Source of the DNA: JACKOF01 sp041571855
Lineage (GTDB): Bacteria; Pseudomonadota; Gammaproteobacteria; Pseudomonadales; Porticoccaceae
Assembly: GCA_041571855.1 (NCBI GenBank)
Contig: JBFFTH010000005.1
Span: 1 to 32,447 of the forward strand
DNA length: 32,447 nucleotides
Direction: 5' to 3'
The notes under the pieces are model-generated. The model saw nothing but the letters and a program-made list of their open reading frames with translations, was not told where the DNA came from and made no database searches. Below are positions 14,830 through 22,417 of this stretch, piece after piece. Within the stretch, counting starts at the first letter, position 1. The number at the start of each line of letters is the position of its first letter. Both the position numbers and the translations under genes were made by a program.

Positions 14830-16380
14830 TCAGGCGTGTTTGATCAGGGAGCGTCCGGTCATTTCGGCAGGCTTGGGCAAATCCATTAACTCAAGGATGG
14901 TCGGCGCCACATCGGCCAGGATGCCGTCGCCATCGAGCTCAAGCTGCCTGCCACCAAAATAAATCAGTGGCACTGGCAGCGTGGTGTGCTGGGTGTGCCC
15001 CTGTCCCGAAGAGTGATCAAACATCTGTTCGACATTGCCATGATCGGCTGTGATAAGGCACTCTCCGCCGGTTTTTTCCAGCGCTTCCAGCAGTTTGCCA
15101 AGGCACTGATCGACGGTTTCCACTGCCTTGACGGCGGCATCAAAGTCACCGGTGTGGCCAACCATGTCACAGTTGGCGTAGTTGCAGATAACAAGGTCGT
15201 ACTTGCCGCTGTCTATCGCTTCAACCAGTTTTTCGGTGACCTCAAAGGCACTCATTTCCGGCTTCAGGTCATAGGTGGCTACGTCTGGCGATGGCACAAG
15301 AATACGATCTTCGCCCTCAAATACGGCTTCCTGGCCGCCATTGAAGAAGAAGGTGACATGGGCATATTTTTCTGTTTCGGCAATCCTGAGCTGGGTTTTA
15401 CCCAGCGTGCTGAGATACTCGCCGAGAGAATTTTCTGTTTTTTCTGGCGGGAAGGCACAGCTGGCTTTTATGTCGCTGGCATATTCTGTTGTCATCACGA
15501 AATCGGCCAGGCAGGGCCAGGCTTTACGCTCAAAGCCGTCGAAATCATTACTGACAAAGGCGCGGCTAATCTCGCGGGCACGGTCGGGCCGGAAGTTCAT
15601 AAACAGCACGGTGTCACCATCGCGGATGGTCGCATCGCTTTCGCCTTCATCGCGGATCAGTGTAGGCTTTACAAACTCGTCATTTTCATCGCGCTGGTAG
15701 GCGCATTTGAGCCCACTGACGGCATCGGGTGCGGTGTATTCCGCCTTGCCCAGTGTCAGCATGTCATAGGCCGCCTGAACGCGATCCCAGCGATTGTCCC
15801 GATCCATGGCGTAATAGCGCCCACACAGGCTGGCTACCCTGCCGATGCCCCCCAGTTGTTCCATTTTGGCTGCCGCCTTGACCAGTGAGGACTCTGCGCT
15901 GCGGGGTGGTGTATCCCGGCCGTCCAGAAAAGCATGGATATAGACCTGTTTTGCACCGCGGTTGGCGGCCATCTCCGCCATGGTCAGGATATGATCCTGG
16001 TGGCTGTGGACACCGCCTTCAGACAGCAAGCCGAGAATATGGATCGCCTTGTCGTTTTTGATCGCCGCGTCGATGGCAGTGGCATAGGCGGGATTCTGAA
16101 AAAAGTCGCCATCGGCAATGGCCTTGTTGATGCGGGTGAAGTTCTGGTAAATGACTCGACCGGCACCGAGAGTCATATGGCCGACTTCACTGTTTCCCAT
16201 CTGTCCCTCCGGCAGCCCAACCGCCATTCCCGATGTTTCGACCATTGTGTTGGGGAAGTTGGCCAGCAGCCGATCTCTTACCGGCGTGTTGGCGGCGTTG
16301 ATCGCATTGTGCTCATCAGAGTCTCGGTGACCCCAGCCATCGAGGATAAAAAGTGCAACAGTTTTTTTTGGGTTGCTCAT
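14830..16380 (-). CDS. gpmI: 2,3-bisphosphoglycerate-independent phosphoglycerate mutase
   Basis: A 516-residue cofactor-independent phosphoglycerate mutase of glycolysis and gluconeogenesis (the family is about 510 residues). The metal site Asp14 lies in LFILDGWG and the phosphoryl-accepting Ser64 in GQMGNSEVGH. The later alkaline-phosphatase-type metal motifs CNYANCDMVGHTGD and LITADHGNVEQM are intact. I chose the ATG at 16380 (MSNPKKTVAL); the upstream in-frame TTG at 16398 adds six residues without support. It is transcribed divergently from the rhodanese-secB operon and leads the gpmI-envC-ctpA transcript. Confidence 0.96.
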   Translation of the reverse strand: MSNPKKTVALFILDGWGHRDSDEHNAINAANTPVRDRLLANFPNTMVETSGMAVGLPEGQMGNSEVGHMTLGAGRVIYQNFTRINKAIADGDFFQNPAYATAIDAAIKNDKAIHILGLLSEGGVHSHQDHILTMAEMAANRGAKQVYIHAFLDGRDTPPRSAESSLVKAAAKMEQLGGIGRVASLCGRYYAMDRDNRWDRVQAAYDMLTLGKAEYTAPDAVSGLKCAYQRDENDEFVKPTLIRDEGESDATIRDGDTVLFMNFRPDRAREISRAFVSNDFDGFERKAWPCLADFVMTTEYASDIKASCAFPPEKTENSLGEYLSTLGKTQLRIAETEKYAHVTFFFNGGQEAVFEGEDRILVPSPDVATYDLKPEMSAFEVTEKLVEAIDSGKYDLVICNYANCDMVGHTGDFDAAVKAVETVDQCLGKLLEALEKTGGECLITADHGNVEQMFDHSSGQGHTQHTTLPVPLIYFGGRQLELDGDGILADVAPTILELMDLPKPAEMTGRSLIKHA

Positions 16381-16422
16381 AGCGGCTAACAAGTCCAAGG
16401 GCTCGAAGTGAAGATGTTGTTA

Positions 16423-16452
16423 ATTCTACTGTTAAACGCCAGCCAGTACCAA
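16423..16452 (-). promoter_or_regulatory. Putative promoter of gpmI-envC-ctpA
   Basis: On the minus strand TTGGTA (16452-16447, 4 of 6) and TAGAAT (16428-16423, 5 of 6) are separated by 18 bp, 42 bp upstream of the gpmI ATG. In contrast with several other promoters in this window, the bases after the -10 are AT-rich. Confidence 0.5.
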
Positions 16453-16469
16453 GATCTGTGCCAAGTTGG

Positions 16470-16498
16470 TTCTTATCTTCCAGTCAGATGTGTATACT
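16470..16498 (+). promoter_or_regulatory. Putative promoter of the rhodanese-glutaredoxin-secB operon
   Basis: TTCTTA (16470-16475, 3 of 6) and TATACT (16493-16498, 5 of 6) are 17 bp apart, followed by a GC-rich TGGCGGC. The start would lie near 16505, just upstream of a 16-bp palindrome in the leader. Confidence 0.45.
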
Positions 16499-16513
16499 TG
16501 GCGGCTTTGTTTT

Positions 16514-16529
16514 CGGCGCCCGGGCGCCG
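16514..16529. repeat. Perfect 16-bp GC palindrome in the leader
   Basis: CGGCGCCCGGGCGCCG reads identically on both strands. It lies about 10 bases after the predicted transcription start and 22 bp before the GTG of the rhodanese gene. It has no loop, so it fits a dimeric protein site better than a simple hairpin. Confidence 0.6.
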
Positions 16530-16551
16530 ACATCAGTTGAGGTTGATCTAG

Positions 16552-16968
16552 GTGGATTTTTTTATCTTTATTAGTGAGCAGTGGCTGCTGGTCAGTGTGC
16601 TGCTGGTGCTGATTTATATCTTCGCACTGACGGAGAGAAGCCGTGCCGGCAAGCCGGTGAGCCCGCGTGAGCTCACCAGCCTGCTCAATAGCGATGCGGC
16701 TGTATTGCTGGATATACGTGATCAGAAAGAGTTCAAAAATGGCCATATTGTCGGGGCGATTCATATCCCCTTCGCCAAGTTGAAAGACAGCCTGGCCCAG
16801 CTTGCTCCGCACAAGGAAAAGATCATCGTGGTTGCCTGCAAGATGGGCCAGCAGGCTGGCGCGGCAGGTCGTCTATTGCGTCAGCAGGATTATGAAGTAC
16901 GCAGGCTTGCCGGTGGCATGATGGAGTGGCGGAACCAAAACCTGCCGGTGGTAAAGGGCAAGGACTGA
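16552..16968 (+). CDS. Membrane-anchored rhodanese-like protein (YibN type)
   Basis: A 138-residue protein with an N-terminal membrane helix (about 10-26) and a single cytoplasmic rhodanese domain (about 36-135). LLDIRDQKEFKNGHIVGAIHIPF is the family signature, and Cys96 in VACKMGQQA is the expected active-site cysteine, so persulfide chemistry is possible. It starts with GTG at 16552. Together with the glutaredoxin and secB it forms the conserved yibN-grxC-secB order of gammaproteobacteria, and grxC begins 3 bp after its stop. The substrate is unknown. Confidence 0.88.
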   Translation: MDFFIFISEQWLLVSVLLVLIYIFALTERSRAGKPVSPRELTSLLNSDAAVLLDIRDQKEFKNGHIVGAIHIPFAKLKDSLAQLAPHKEKIIVVACKMGQQAGAAGRLLRQQDYEVRRLAGGMMEWRNQNLPVVKGKD

Positions 16969-16971
16969 CCC

Positions 16972-17232
16972 GTGGTTGATGTCAGGGTATACAGCGCCAG
17001 CGTCTGCGGCTATTGTCGGGCGGCGAAAAGCCTGCTCGAGAGCAAGGGTGTCCAGTATCGGGAAATCATGCTGGACAGCGACCCGGAGTTGCGTCTGAAA
17101 ATTATGCGCGAGAGCGGCCAGAGGACCGTTCCACAGATCTGGGTGGGCAACACCCATGTCGGGGGCTTTTCCGAGTTGAGGGAAATGGAGCGCAGTGGTC
17201 GCCTGGACGAACTCCTGTCATCGGCAGAGTAG
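16972..17232 (+). CDS. grxC: Glutaredoxin 3
   Basis: An 86-residue dithiol glutaredoxin that reduces disulfides and glutathione adducts. The active site is C12-G-Y-C15, where E. coli Grx3 has CPYC; the proline-to-glycine change is a modest variant and both cysteines are kept. The cis-proline loop TVP (52-54) and the GGFSEL glutathione-binding segment are present. The start is GTG at 16972, 3 bp after the rhodanese stop. secB follows after 50 bp. Confidence 0.93.
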   Translation: MVDVRVYSASVCGYCRAAKSLLESKGVQYREIMLDSDPELRLKIMRESGQRTVPQIWVGNTHVGGFSELREMERSGRLDELLSSAE

Positions 17233-17282
17233 TCGGGCGGCGACAGAATATTTTTAAATTGACTGGCTTTAGAGAAGAGAAA

Positions 17283-17756
17283 ATGTCTGAAACAAACGAG
17301 AAAAAACCGGAACAGCAGTTTGGCCTCCAGGGGCTTTATTTAAAAGACCTGTCTTTTGAATCCCCAATGGGTGCAAGAGCATTCAGTGAAAAACTGAAAC
17401 CAAAAGTAAACCAGGATGTTTCATCCAAAACCCAAAAGCTGGGCGAAGACCAGTACGAAGTGGTGTTGACGGTAACAGTTGCTGTCAAGAGCGATGACAA
17501 GACGGTTTATCTGGCTGAAGTTCAGCAGGCCGGTGTCTTCCTGATCAGGGGGCTGGAAAGCAAGCTGTTGGCCCAGTTGCTGAACACCCAGTGTCTGGCA
17601 GCACTTTTCCCGTATGCCCGCGAGGCGATCGACAACGTGGTTGTGAAAGGTGGCTTCCCCCCGTTGGCACTGCCTCCGATGAACTTTGATGCCCTTTTTG
17701 CCCAGGCGGTGAAAGAGCAGCAGAAGAAAGCAGCATCGGCAGAAGCTCCACACTGA
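17283..17756 (+). CDS. secB: Protein-export chaperone SecB
   Basis: A 157-residue SecB, the tetrameric cytoplasmic chaperone that keeps preproteins unfolded and passes them to SecA. Typical segments are FGLQGLYLKDLSFESP, YEVVLTVTVAVK, YLAEVQQAGVFLI, LFPYAREAIDNVVVKGGFPPLALPPMNFDALFAQ. I chose the ATG at 17283 with the ribosome site AGAGAAGAGAA. The long frame extending left to 17013 runs through grxC in another frame and is not real. A strong terminator follows 27 bp after the stop. Confidence 0.97.
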   Translation: MSETNEKKPEQQFGLQGLYLKDLSFESPMGARAFSEKLKPKVNQDVSSKTQKLGEDQYEVVLTVTVAVKSDDKTVYLAEVQQAGVFLIRGLESKLLAQLLNTQCLAALFPYAREAIDNVVVKGGFPPLALPPMNFDALFAQAVKEQQKKAASAEAPH

Positions 17757-17782
17757 TCTGGGCCTTGTTTGGGGCTGACGTT

Positions 17783-17806
17783 AAAGGGGGCTTGTCCCCC
17801 TTTTTT
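17783..17806 (+). terminator. Rho-independent terminator after secB
   Basis: The stem AAAGGGGG (17783-17790) pairs with CCCCCTTT (17796-17803) around a 5-base loop, and the T run continues to 17806. This is the clearest intrinsic terminator in the window. Confidence 0.92.
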
Positions 17807-17880
17807 GTTGCTTTGATTTTATTGGCCCTATGAACTTTCGCGCTTTGCTGAAACTCCAATAGGCAACAGGGATTTACGCG

Positions 17881-18459
17881 ATGAACGATTTACAGGCAAT
17901 CAGACTTAACAGCGAGGATCGCCGGGTTCTTTTGTCCCTTGCGCGGCGGTCTGTTTTGCACAGATTGCAACACCAGCATCCGTATACCGTGGATATGGAG
18001 AATTACGGCAGCAATCTGAAACGGCGGGGGGCCAGCTTTGTCACCCTCAAAAAAGCGGGAAGCTTGCGAGGTTGCATCGGCGCACTGGAAGCCTCTCAGC
18101 CGTTGGTTGTGGATGTGGTGACTCATGCTGAGGCGGCCGCTTTCAGGGATCCGCGTTTTGAGCCGGTTTGCCTGGCGGAGTTTGAAGCGCTTCGCTTTGA
18201 GATTTCAGTGCTGACCACACCCGAGTCATTGGCCGTTGAGAATGAGGATGAATTGATTTCCCGGCTTCGCCCTGGCGTCGATGGCCTGATTATCCAGCAG
18301 GGCAAATACAGGGCGACTTATCTGCCCAGTGTCTGGGAGCAGCTGCCCTCGCCGGAACTATTCCTGGCGCAGTTGAAGCGCAAGGCGGGTATTCCAGCCG
18401 CTGCCTCGAAGGCCTTGCAAGCCTGGCGTTACCAGACCATAACCTTTGCTGACGAGTAG
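17881..18459 (+). CDS. AMMECR1-domain protein (AmrA-like)
   Basis: A 192-residue AMMECR1-domain protein, known in bacteria as component A of the AmmeMemoRadiSam set. The signature LRGCIGALE (62-70) is present, with DPRFEPV and FEISVLTTPE, and PSVWEQLPSPELFLAQLKRKAG near the C-terminus. No signal peptide or membrane segment is visible. Elsewhere it is coded beside a Memo-like protein and a radical SAM protein; neither is next to it here. The exact reaction is not established. It has its own spacing after the secB terminator, and converges on liuE with a 1-bp gap. Confidence 0.85.
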   Translation: MNDLQAIRLNSEDRRVLLSLARRSVLHRLQHQHPYTVDMENYGSNLKRRGASFVTLKKAGSLRGCIGALEASQPLVVDVVTHAEAAAFRDPRFEPVCLAEFEALRFEISVLTTPESLAVENEDELISRLRPGVDGLIIQQGKYRATYLPSVWEQLPSPELFLAQLKRKAGIPAAASKALQAWRYQTITFADE

Positions 18460-18460
18460 G

Positions 18461-19369
18461 TCAGTGTTGCGAATTTGCCGCAATTGCCAGCGCGACCTTT
18501 GAACCGTTTTTGCGGCCCAGTTTTTTACAAATAAACTGACCGGCCTCCACCAGTTTTTCCAGTTCGATGCCGTGCTGGATGCCCAGTCCGTCCAGCATGC
18601 AGACCAGGTCTTCCGTGGCCACATTACCAGCGGCTCCCCTGGCATATGGGCAGCCGCCGAGGCCGGCAACCGAACTGTCAAATGTGCTGACACCCATTTG
18701 CAGGGCGGTATGGATATTCACCAGCGCCTGGCCATAGGTGTCATGCTGGTGCAAACTGATTTTTTCCAGGGGGATATTCTGCATGGCCGCTTCCAGCATC
18801 CGGCTGATGCTGTTGGGGTTGCCAACACCCAGGGTGTCACAGAGAGAGATTTCGTTACACCCCAGATCCAGCAATTGTGTTGCAACTGCTGCCGTTGCGG
18901 CAGGCGAAATATCGCCTTCATAGGGGCAGGCAACAACACAGGAGACATACCCCCGAACACTGAGCGAGTGTTGCTCGGCAACCTGCATCATCGATGCAAA
19001 GCGCTTGAGTGTCTCGGCAATGGTGCTGTTGAGATTGTTCCGGTTGAAGCTCTCAGAGGCCGCGACGAAAAAGCCCACATTCCTGGCGCCACAGTCGAGG
19101 GCTCTCTGCAAGCCGGTGAGATTCGGTGTCAGGGCGATATAGGCAGTACGGCTGTGCTGTGGCAGAAGATTAAACAGTTCGTCGGTGCCGGCCATTTGTG
19201 GCACCCATTTCGGGCTGACAAAACTGCCCGCTTCCATCCGGCCAATGCCGGCAGCGGCCAGCTTTTCTATCAGTGCGGCTTTGGTGCCAACCTCAACCGC
19301 AGTTTTTTCGTCCTGCAGGCCGTCACGGGGGCCAACCTCAACAATATTTACCTGCCTGGGTAATGCCAT
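18461..19369 (-). CDS. liuE: Hydroxymethylglutaryl-CoA lyase
   Basis: A 302-residue HMG-CoA lyase that cleaves 3-hydroxy-3-methylglutaryl-CoA to acetoacetate and acetyl-CoA, the final step of leucine degradation. EVGPRDGLQDEK (11-22) holds the catalytic Arg and metal Asp. SLHQHDTYG (205-213) gives the two metal histidines. GLGGCPYARGAAGN (237-248) contains the active-site loop cysteine C240. It is the last liu gene, but a 129-bp gap separates it from liuD, longer than the other gaps of the operon, so an extra promoter is possible. Confidence 0.95.
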   Translation of the reverse strand: MALPRQVNIVEVGPRDGLQDEKTAVEVGTKAALIEKLAAAGIGRMEAGSFVSPKWVPQMAGTDELFNLLPQHSRTAYIALTPNLTGLQRALDCGARNVGFFVAASESFNRNNLNSTIAETLKRFASMMQVAEQHSLSVRGYVSCVVACPYEGDISPAATAAVATQLLDLGCNEISLCDTLGVGNPNSISRMLEAAMQNIPLEKISLHQHDTYGQALVNIHTALQMGVSTFDSSVAGLGGCPYARGAAGNVATEDLVCMLDGLGIQHGIELEKLVEAGQFICKKLGRKNGSKVALAIAANSQH

Positions 19370-19498
19370 AAATTAAATTTTCCGCCGAAGAGTTGCGCAG
19401 ATGATACAGGGATTTCGCCGTCATCGCTTACCCCGCTGCCGCTTGCCACCATTGGCTCGGCAAGCAGTAAAAGGGCACTCTGTCGTTGGCGCTAAAAG

Positions 19499-21508
19499 TC
19501 AGCAGGAGTGCTCGAATGCCAGCAATTCTGCACCGCCATCCACCAGGTCGCCGGGTTGAAAGTAGAGCTCGGTAACCACCCCAGCGGCGGGCGCCTTGAT
19601 ACTGTGTTCCATTTTCATCGCTTCCATCACCACCAGCGTGTCGCCGGCATTCACCACCTGGCCCGGCTCGACCAGGATCGCGACCAGGGTGCCGTTCATC
19701 GGTGCTGCAAAGCCGCCATGCCCGGAGCCACTGTCCTCTTGACCCAGGTCCGGTGTCACGACGCGGAAAGAGAGGGCACTGTGCTCGCTGTAGAGGCTGT
19801 AGCAGTCATCGTGATCGGCTATCGACGCGGTCATCTGGTGGCCGTCGAGGTTGGCCCGCAGCATGCTGCCGTCCAGCTTGCCCTGGGCTTCCACCCTGCG
19901 GTCTGCATAGCTGATCAGGTACCGGGTTGCCGCGCCACTGCCGAGTTGTCGCGCGGTAACGCCGAATTGCCGGTCGTGGAGCAGCAATTGAAACTGGTGC
20001 AGGTGATCCTCGTTCAGTCGCCAGGCGTTATTGATATTCCACGGCGAGCAGGGGTCGCGGCGGGCGGATTCGCTGTCACTACCCTGCTGGGCGCGGCGCA
20101 AAATGAGATAGAGCGCTGCCAGCGGCAGTTCGATGTCTATGTAGGGTTGGCTGTCGTGAAAGATTTTATCGTGGTGTTTGTCGATAAAACCGGTGTCAAG
20201 GCTGGCCTCGCGGAACGGCTCGCAGTTGGCCAGGTTGTAGAGAAATGCCAGATTGGTGGTCATGCCACTGATGCGGTAGTCACGCAGTGCCCTGGTCAGG
20301 CGGGCGAGGGCACGGTCGCGGTTTTCATCCCAGGTGATCAGCTTGGCGATCAGCGGGTCATAGTAGACGCTGACCTCATCGCCCTGGCGCACACCGGAAT
20401 CAATTCGCACGTGTTCATCGGTTTCCGGCGTCTGTAGAAAAGATAGCTTACCGGTCACCGGCAGGAAGTCATTGTCGGGGTCTTCGGCATAGATGCGCGC
20501 TTCAAAGGCATGGCCCCTGATCTGCAATTGATCCTGGGTCAGCGGTAATTTCTCGCCCGCCGCGACGCGCAATTGCCACTCCACCAGGTCCTGGCCGGAG
20601 ACCATTTCAGTGACCGGGTGCTCCACCTGCAGGCGGGTATTCATCTCCATGAAGTAGAAGGCGTTATCCCTGTCGAGGAGGAATTCCACCGTGCCGGCAC
20701 CCTGGTAGTTGATTGCCAGTGCGGCGCGAATGGCCGCCTCCCCCATGGCCCGGCGCAGGGTGGTGCTGATGCCGGGAGCGGGTGCTTCCTCGATGACTTT
20801 CTGGTGGCGGCGCTGCACAGAGCAATCGCGCTCGAACAGGTAAACGGCATTGCCGAAACTGTCGCAGAAGACCTGAATCTCTACATGGCGGGGCCGGGTC
20901 AGGTATTTTTCCACCAGCATGTCGCCGTTGCCAAAGGCGCTGATGGCCTCTCGTCTGGCTGCTTCCAGCGCCGGGTCAAACTCATTCTCGCTCCACACCT
21001 GGCGCATTCCCTTGCCGCCGCCACCTGCCACTGCCTTGACAAGCACCGGGTAGCCCATCCGGTCGGCGGCGAGTTTCAGCAGCGTCGGGTCCTGGTCGTC
21101 GCCGTGGTAACCCGGCACCACCGGCACACCGGCATCTTCCATAACTTGCTTGGCGGCAGATTTTGACCCCATGGCTTCGATGGCCTCGGCCGGCGGGCCG
21201 ACAAACACCAGATCATTGTCAGTGCAGGCGCGGCAGAAATCGGCGTTTTCGGAAAGAAAACCATAGCCCGGGTGGATGGCCTCGGCGCCGCTTTTTTTTG
21301 CCGTCTCGATGACGCGATCGATACGCAGGTAGGATTCGCGGGAAGGGGCGGCGCCGAGATGAAAAGCCTCGTCGGCCATGGCGACATGTAGCGAATCACG
21401 GTCGGCATCACTGTAGACAGCCACGGTGGCAATGCCGAGTTTCTTCGCGGTGTGAATAACGCGGCAGGCAATTTCGCCGCGGTTGGCTATCAGGATTTTG
21501 TTAAACAT
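19499..21508 (-). CDS. liuD: Methylcrotonyl-CoA carboxylase, biotin-carrying alpha subunit
   Basis: A 669-residue biotin-dependent carboxylase subunit that carboxylates biotin for conversion of 3-methylcrotonyl-CoA to 3-methylglutaconyl-CoA. The biotin carboxylase domain (about 1-450) begins FNKILIANRGEIACRVI and has the ATP-grasp glycine loop KAVAGGGGKGMR, EMNTRLQVEHPVTE and later carboxylase motifs. A middle domain follows. The C-terminal biotinyl domain carries MEAMKMEH, with the biotinyl lysine at 632. The length suits LiuD/MccA. It pairs with LiuB, coded two genes upstream in the same transcript. Confidence 0.96.
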   Translation of the reverse strand: MFNKILIANRGEIACRVIHTAKKLGIATVAVYSDADRDSLHVAMADEAFHLGAAPSRESYLRIDRVIETAKKSGAEAIHPGYGFLSENADFCRACTDNDLVFVGPPAEAIEAMGSKSAAKQVMEDAGVPVVPGYHGDDQDPTLLKLAADRMGYPVLVKAVAGGGGKGMRQVWSENEFDPALEAARREAISAFGNGDMLVEKYLTRPRHVEIQVFCDSFGNAVYLFERDCSVQRRHQKVIEEAPAPGISTTLRRAMGEAAIRAALAINYQGAGTVEFLLDRDNAFYFMEMNTRLQVEHPVTEMVSGQDLVEWQLRVAAGEKLPLTQDQLQIRGHAFEARIYAEDPDNDFLPVTGKLSFLQTPETDEHVRIDSGVRQGDEVSVYYDPLIAKLITWDENRDRALARLTRALRDYRISGMTTNLAFLYNLANCEPFREASLDTGFIDKHHDKIFHDSQPYIDIELPLAALYLILRRAQQGSDSESARRDPCSPWNINNAWRLNEDHLHQFQLLLHDRQFGVTARQLGSGAATRYLISYADRRVEAQGKLDGSMLRANLDGHQMTASIADHDDCYSLYSEHSALSFRVVTPDLGQEDSGSGHGGFAAPMNGTLVAILVEPGQVVNAGDTLVVMEAMKMEHSIKAPAAGVVTELYFQPGDLVDGGAELLAFEHSC

Positions 21509-21569
21509 GGGTTTTCAGCTCTCAATCGGGGTTGAGGTCAACAATGCTTCGATCCCGCTCAACCTTTGG

Positions 21570-22349
21570 TTATGTCCATGAGGGTTTGCGTTTCTCCAGA
21601 AAAGCACCCAGTCCCTCCTGGCCCTCCGGCGACATCCGCAGCCGTGCGATGCGGATGCTGCTGTCGGCGATCAGTTCGGCATCGACGGCACGGTTGGCGT
21701 AATCCAGTACCAGCCTTTTCGCCTCACGGGTTGCCTGTGGCCCATTGCCTAGCAGAGTCGTTATCAGGGATTGCAGCGTTTTGTCGAGTTGCTCCGCCTG
21801 GCATAACTGGCTAACCAGGCCGAGTTGCTGCGCCGTTTCGGCGCTGAAGCGCTCGGCGGTGGTGAAGTAGCGGCGTGCAGCGCGGGCGCCTATGGCTTCT
21901 ATCACATAGGGACTGATGGTGGCCGGGATCAGACCTATTTTTACTTCGCTGAGGCAGAAGCTGGCAGTATCGGAAGCGACAACCATATCGCAGCAACAGG
22001 CCAGCCCCACCGCACCGCCAAAGGCTGCGCCCTGTACCCGGGCTATGGTCGGCATCGGCAGGGCGTTGAGTGTGGACAACATCTCGGCCAGTGCCCGGGC
22101 ATCGCGGCAGTTATCTTCGAAGCAGTAGCCAGCCATACGTTTCATCCAGTCGAGATCGGCGCCGGAGGAAAAACTTTTGCCCTCGGAGGCCAGCACCATG
22201 ATGCGGGCATCACTGGCGCCCACCTGGTTAAAAGCCCCGATCAACTGGCGGACGACCGTATCGTCAAAGGCATTGTGTTTATCCGGGTTGGCGAGAGTGA
22301 CTGTCGCCACGCCGCGCTCATCGTACCGGGTTGTTACCTTTTCATTCAT
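21570..22349 (-). CDS. liuC: Methylglutaconyl-CoA hydratase (enoyl-CoA hydratase family)
   Basis: A 259-residue crotonase-fold enzyme. Its place between liuB and liuD points to hydration of 3-methylglutaconyl-CoA to HMG-CoA. Crotonase features include NPDKHNAFDDTVV, the oxyanion-hole stretch FSSGADLDWMKRM, and GAAFGGAVGLACCCDMVVAS followed by FCLSEVKIGLIPATISPYV. I chose the ATG at 22349 (MNEKVTTRY); a TTG at 22358 would add three residues. Without the operon context the sequence alone would only say enoyl-CoA hydratase/isomerase. Confidence 0.93.
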   Translation of the reverse strand: MNEKVTTRYDERGVATVTLANPDKHNAFDDTVVRQLIGAFNQVGASDARIMVLASEGKSFSSGADLDWMKRMAGYCFEDNCRDARALAEMLSTLNALPMPTIARVQGAAFGGAVGLACCCDMVVASDTASFCLSEVKIGLIPATISPYVIEAIGARAARRYFTTAERFSAETAQQLGLVSQLCQAEQLDKTLQSLITTLLGNGPQATREAKRLVLDYANRAVDAELIADSSIRIARLRMSPEGQEGLGAFLEKRKPSWT

Positions 22350-22417
22350 CGTTTGCAAACCCTTCCAAAGTAGCCACCTCTGCTGACCGGCAGGTGAGGC
22401 AGAGGCTTTTCAAATTG

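Noticed and set aside
14986..15888. 300-codon open frame antisense to gpmI
   Set aside because: A shadow frame; gpmI is intact with all catalytic motifs.
17013..17282. 90-codon upstream extension of secB
   Set aside because: It reads through grxC in another frame; SecB has a good ribosome site and family start at 17283.
19508..20437. 309-codon open frame antisense to liuD
   Set aside because: A shadow frame without family features; liuD is complete.
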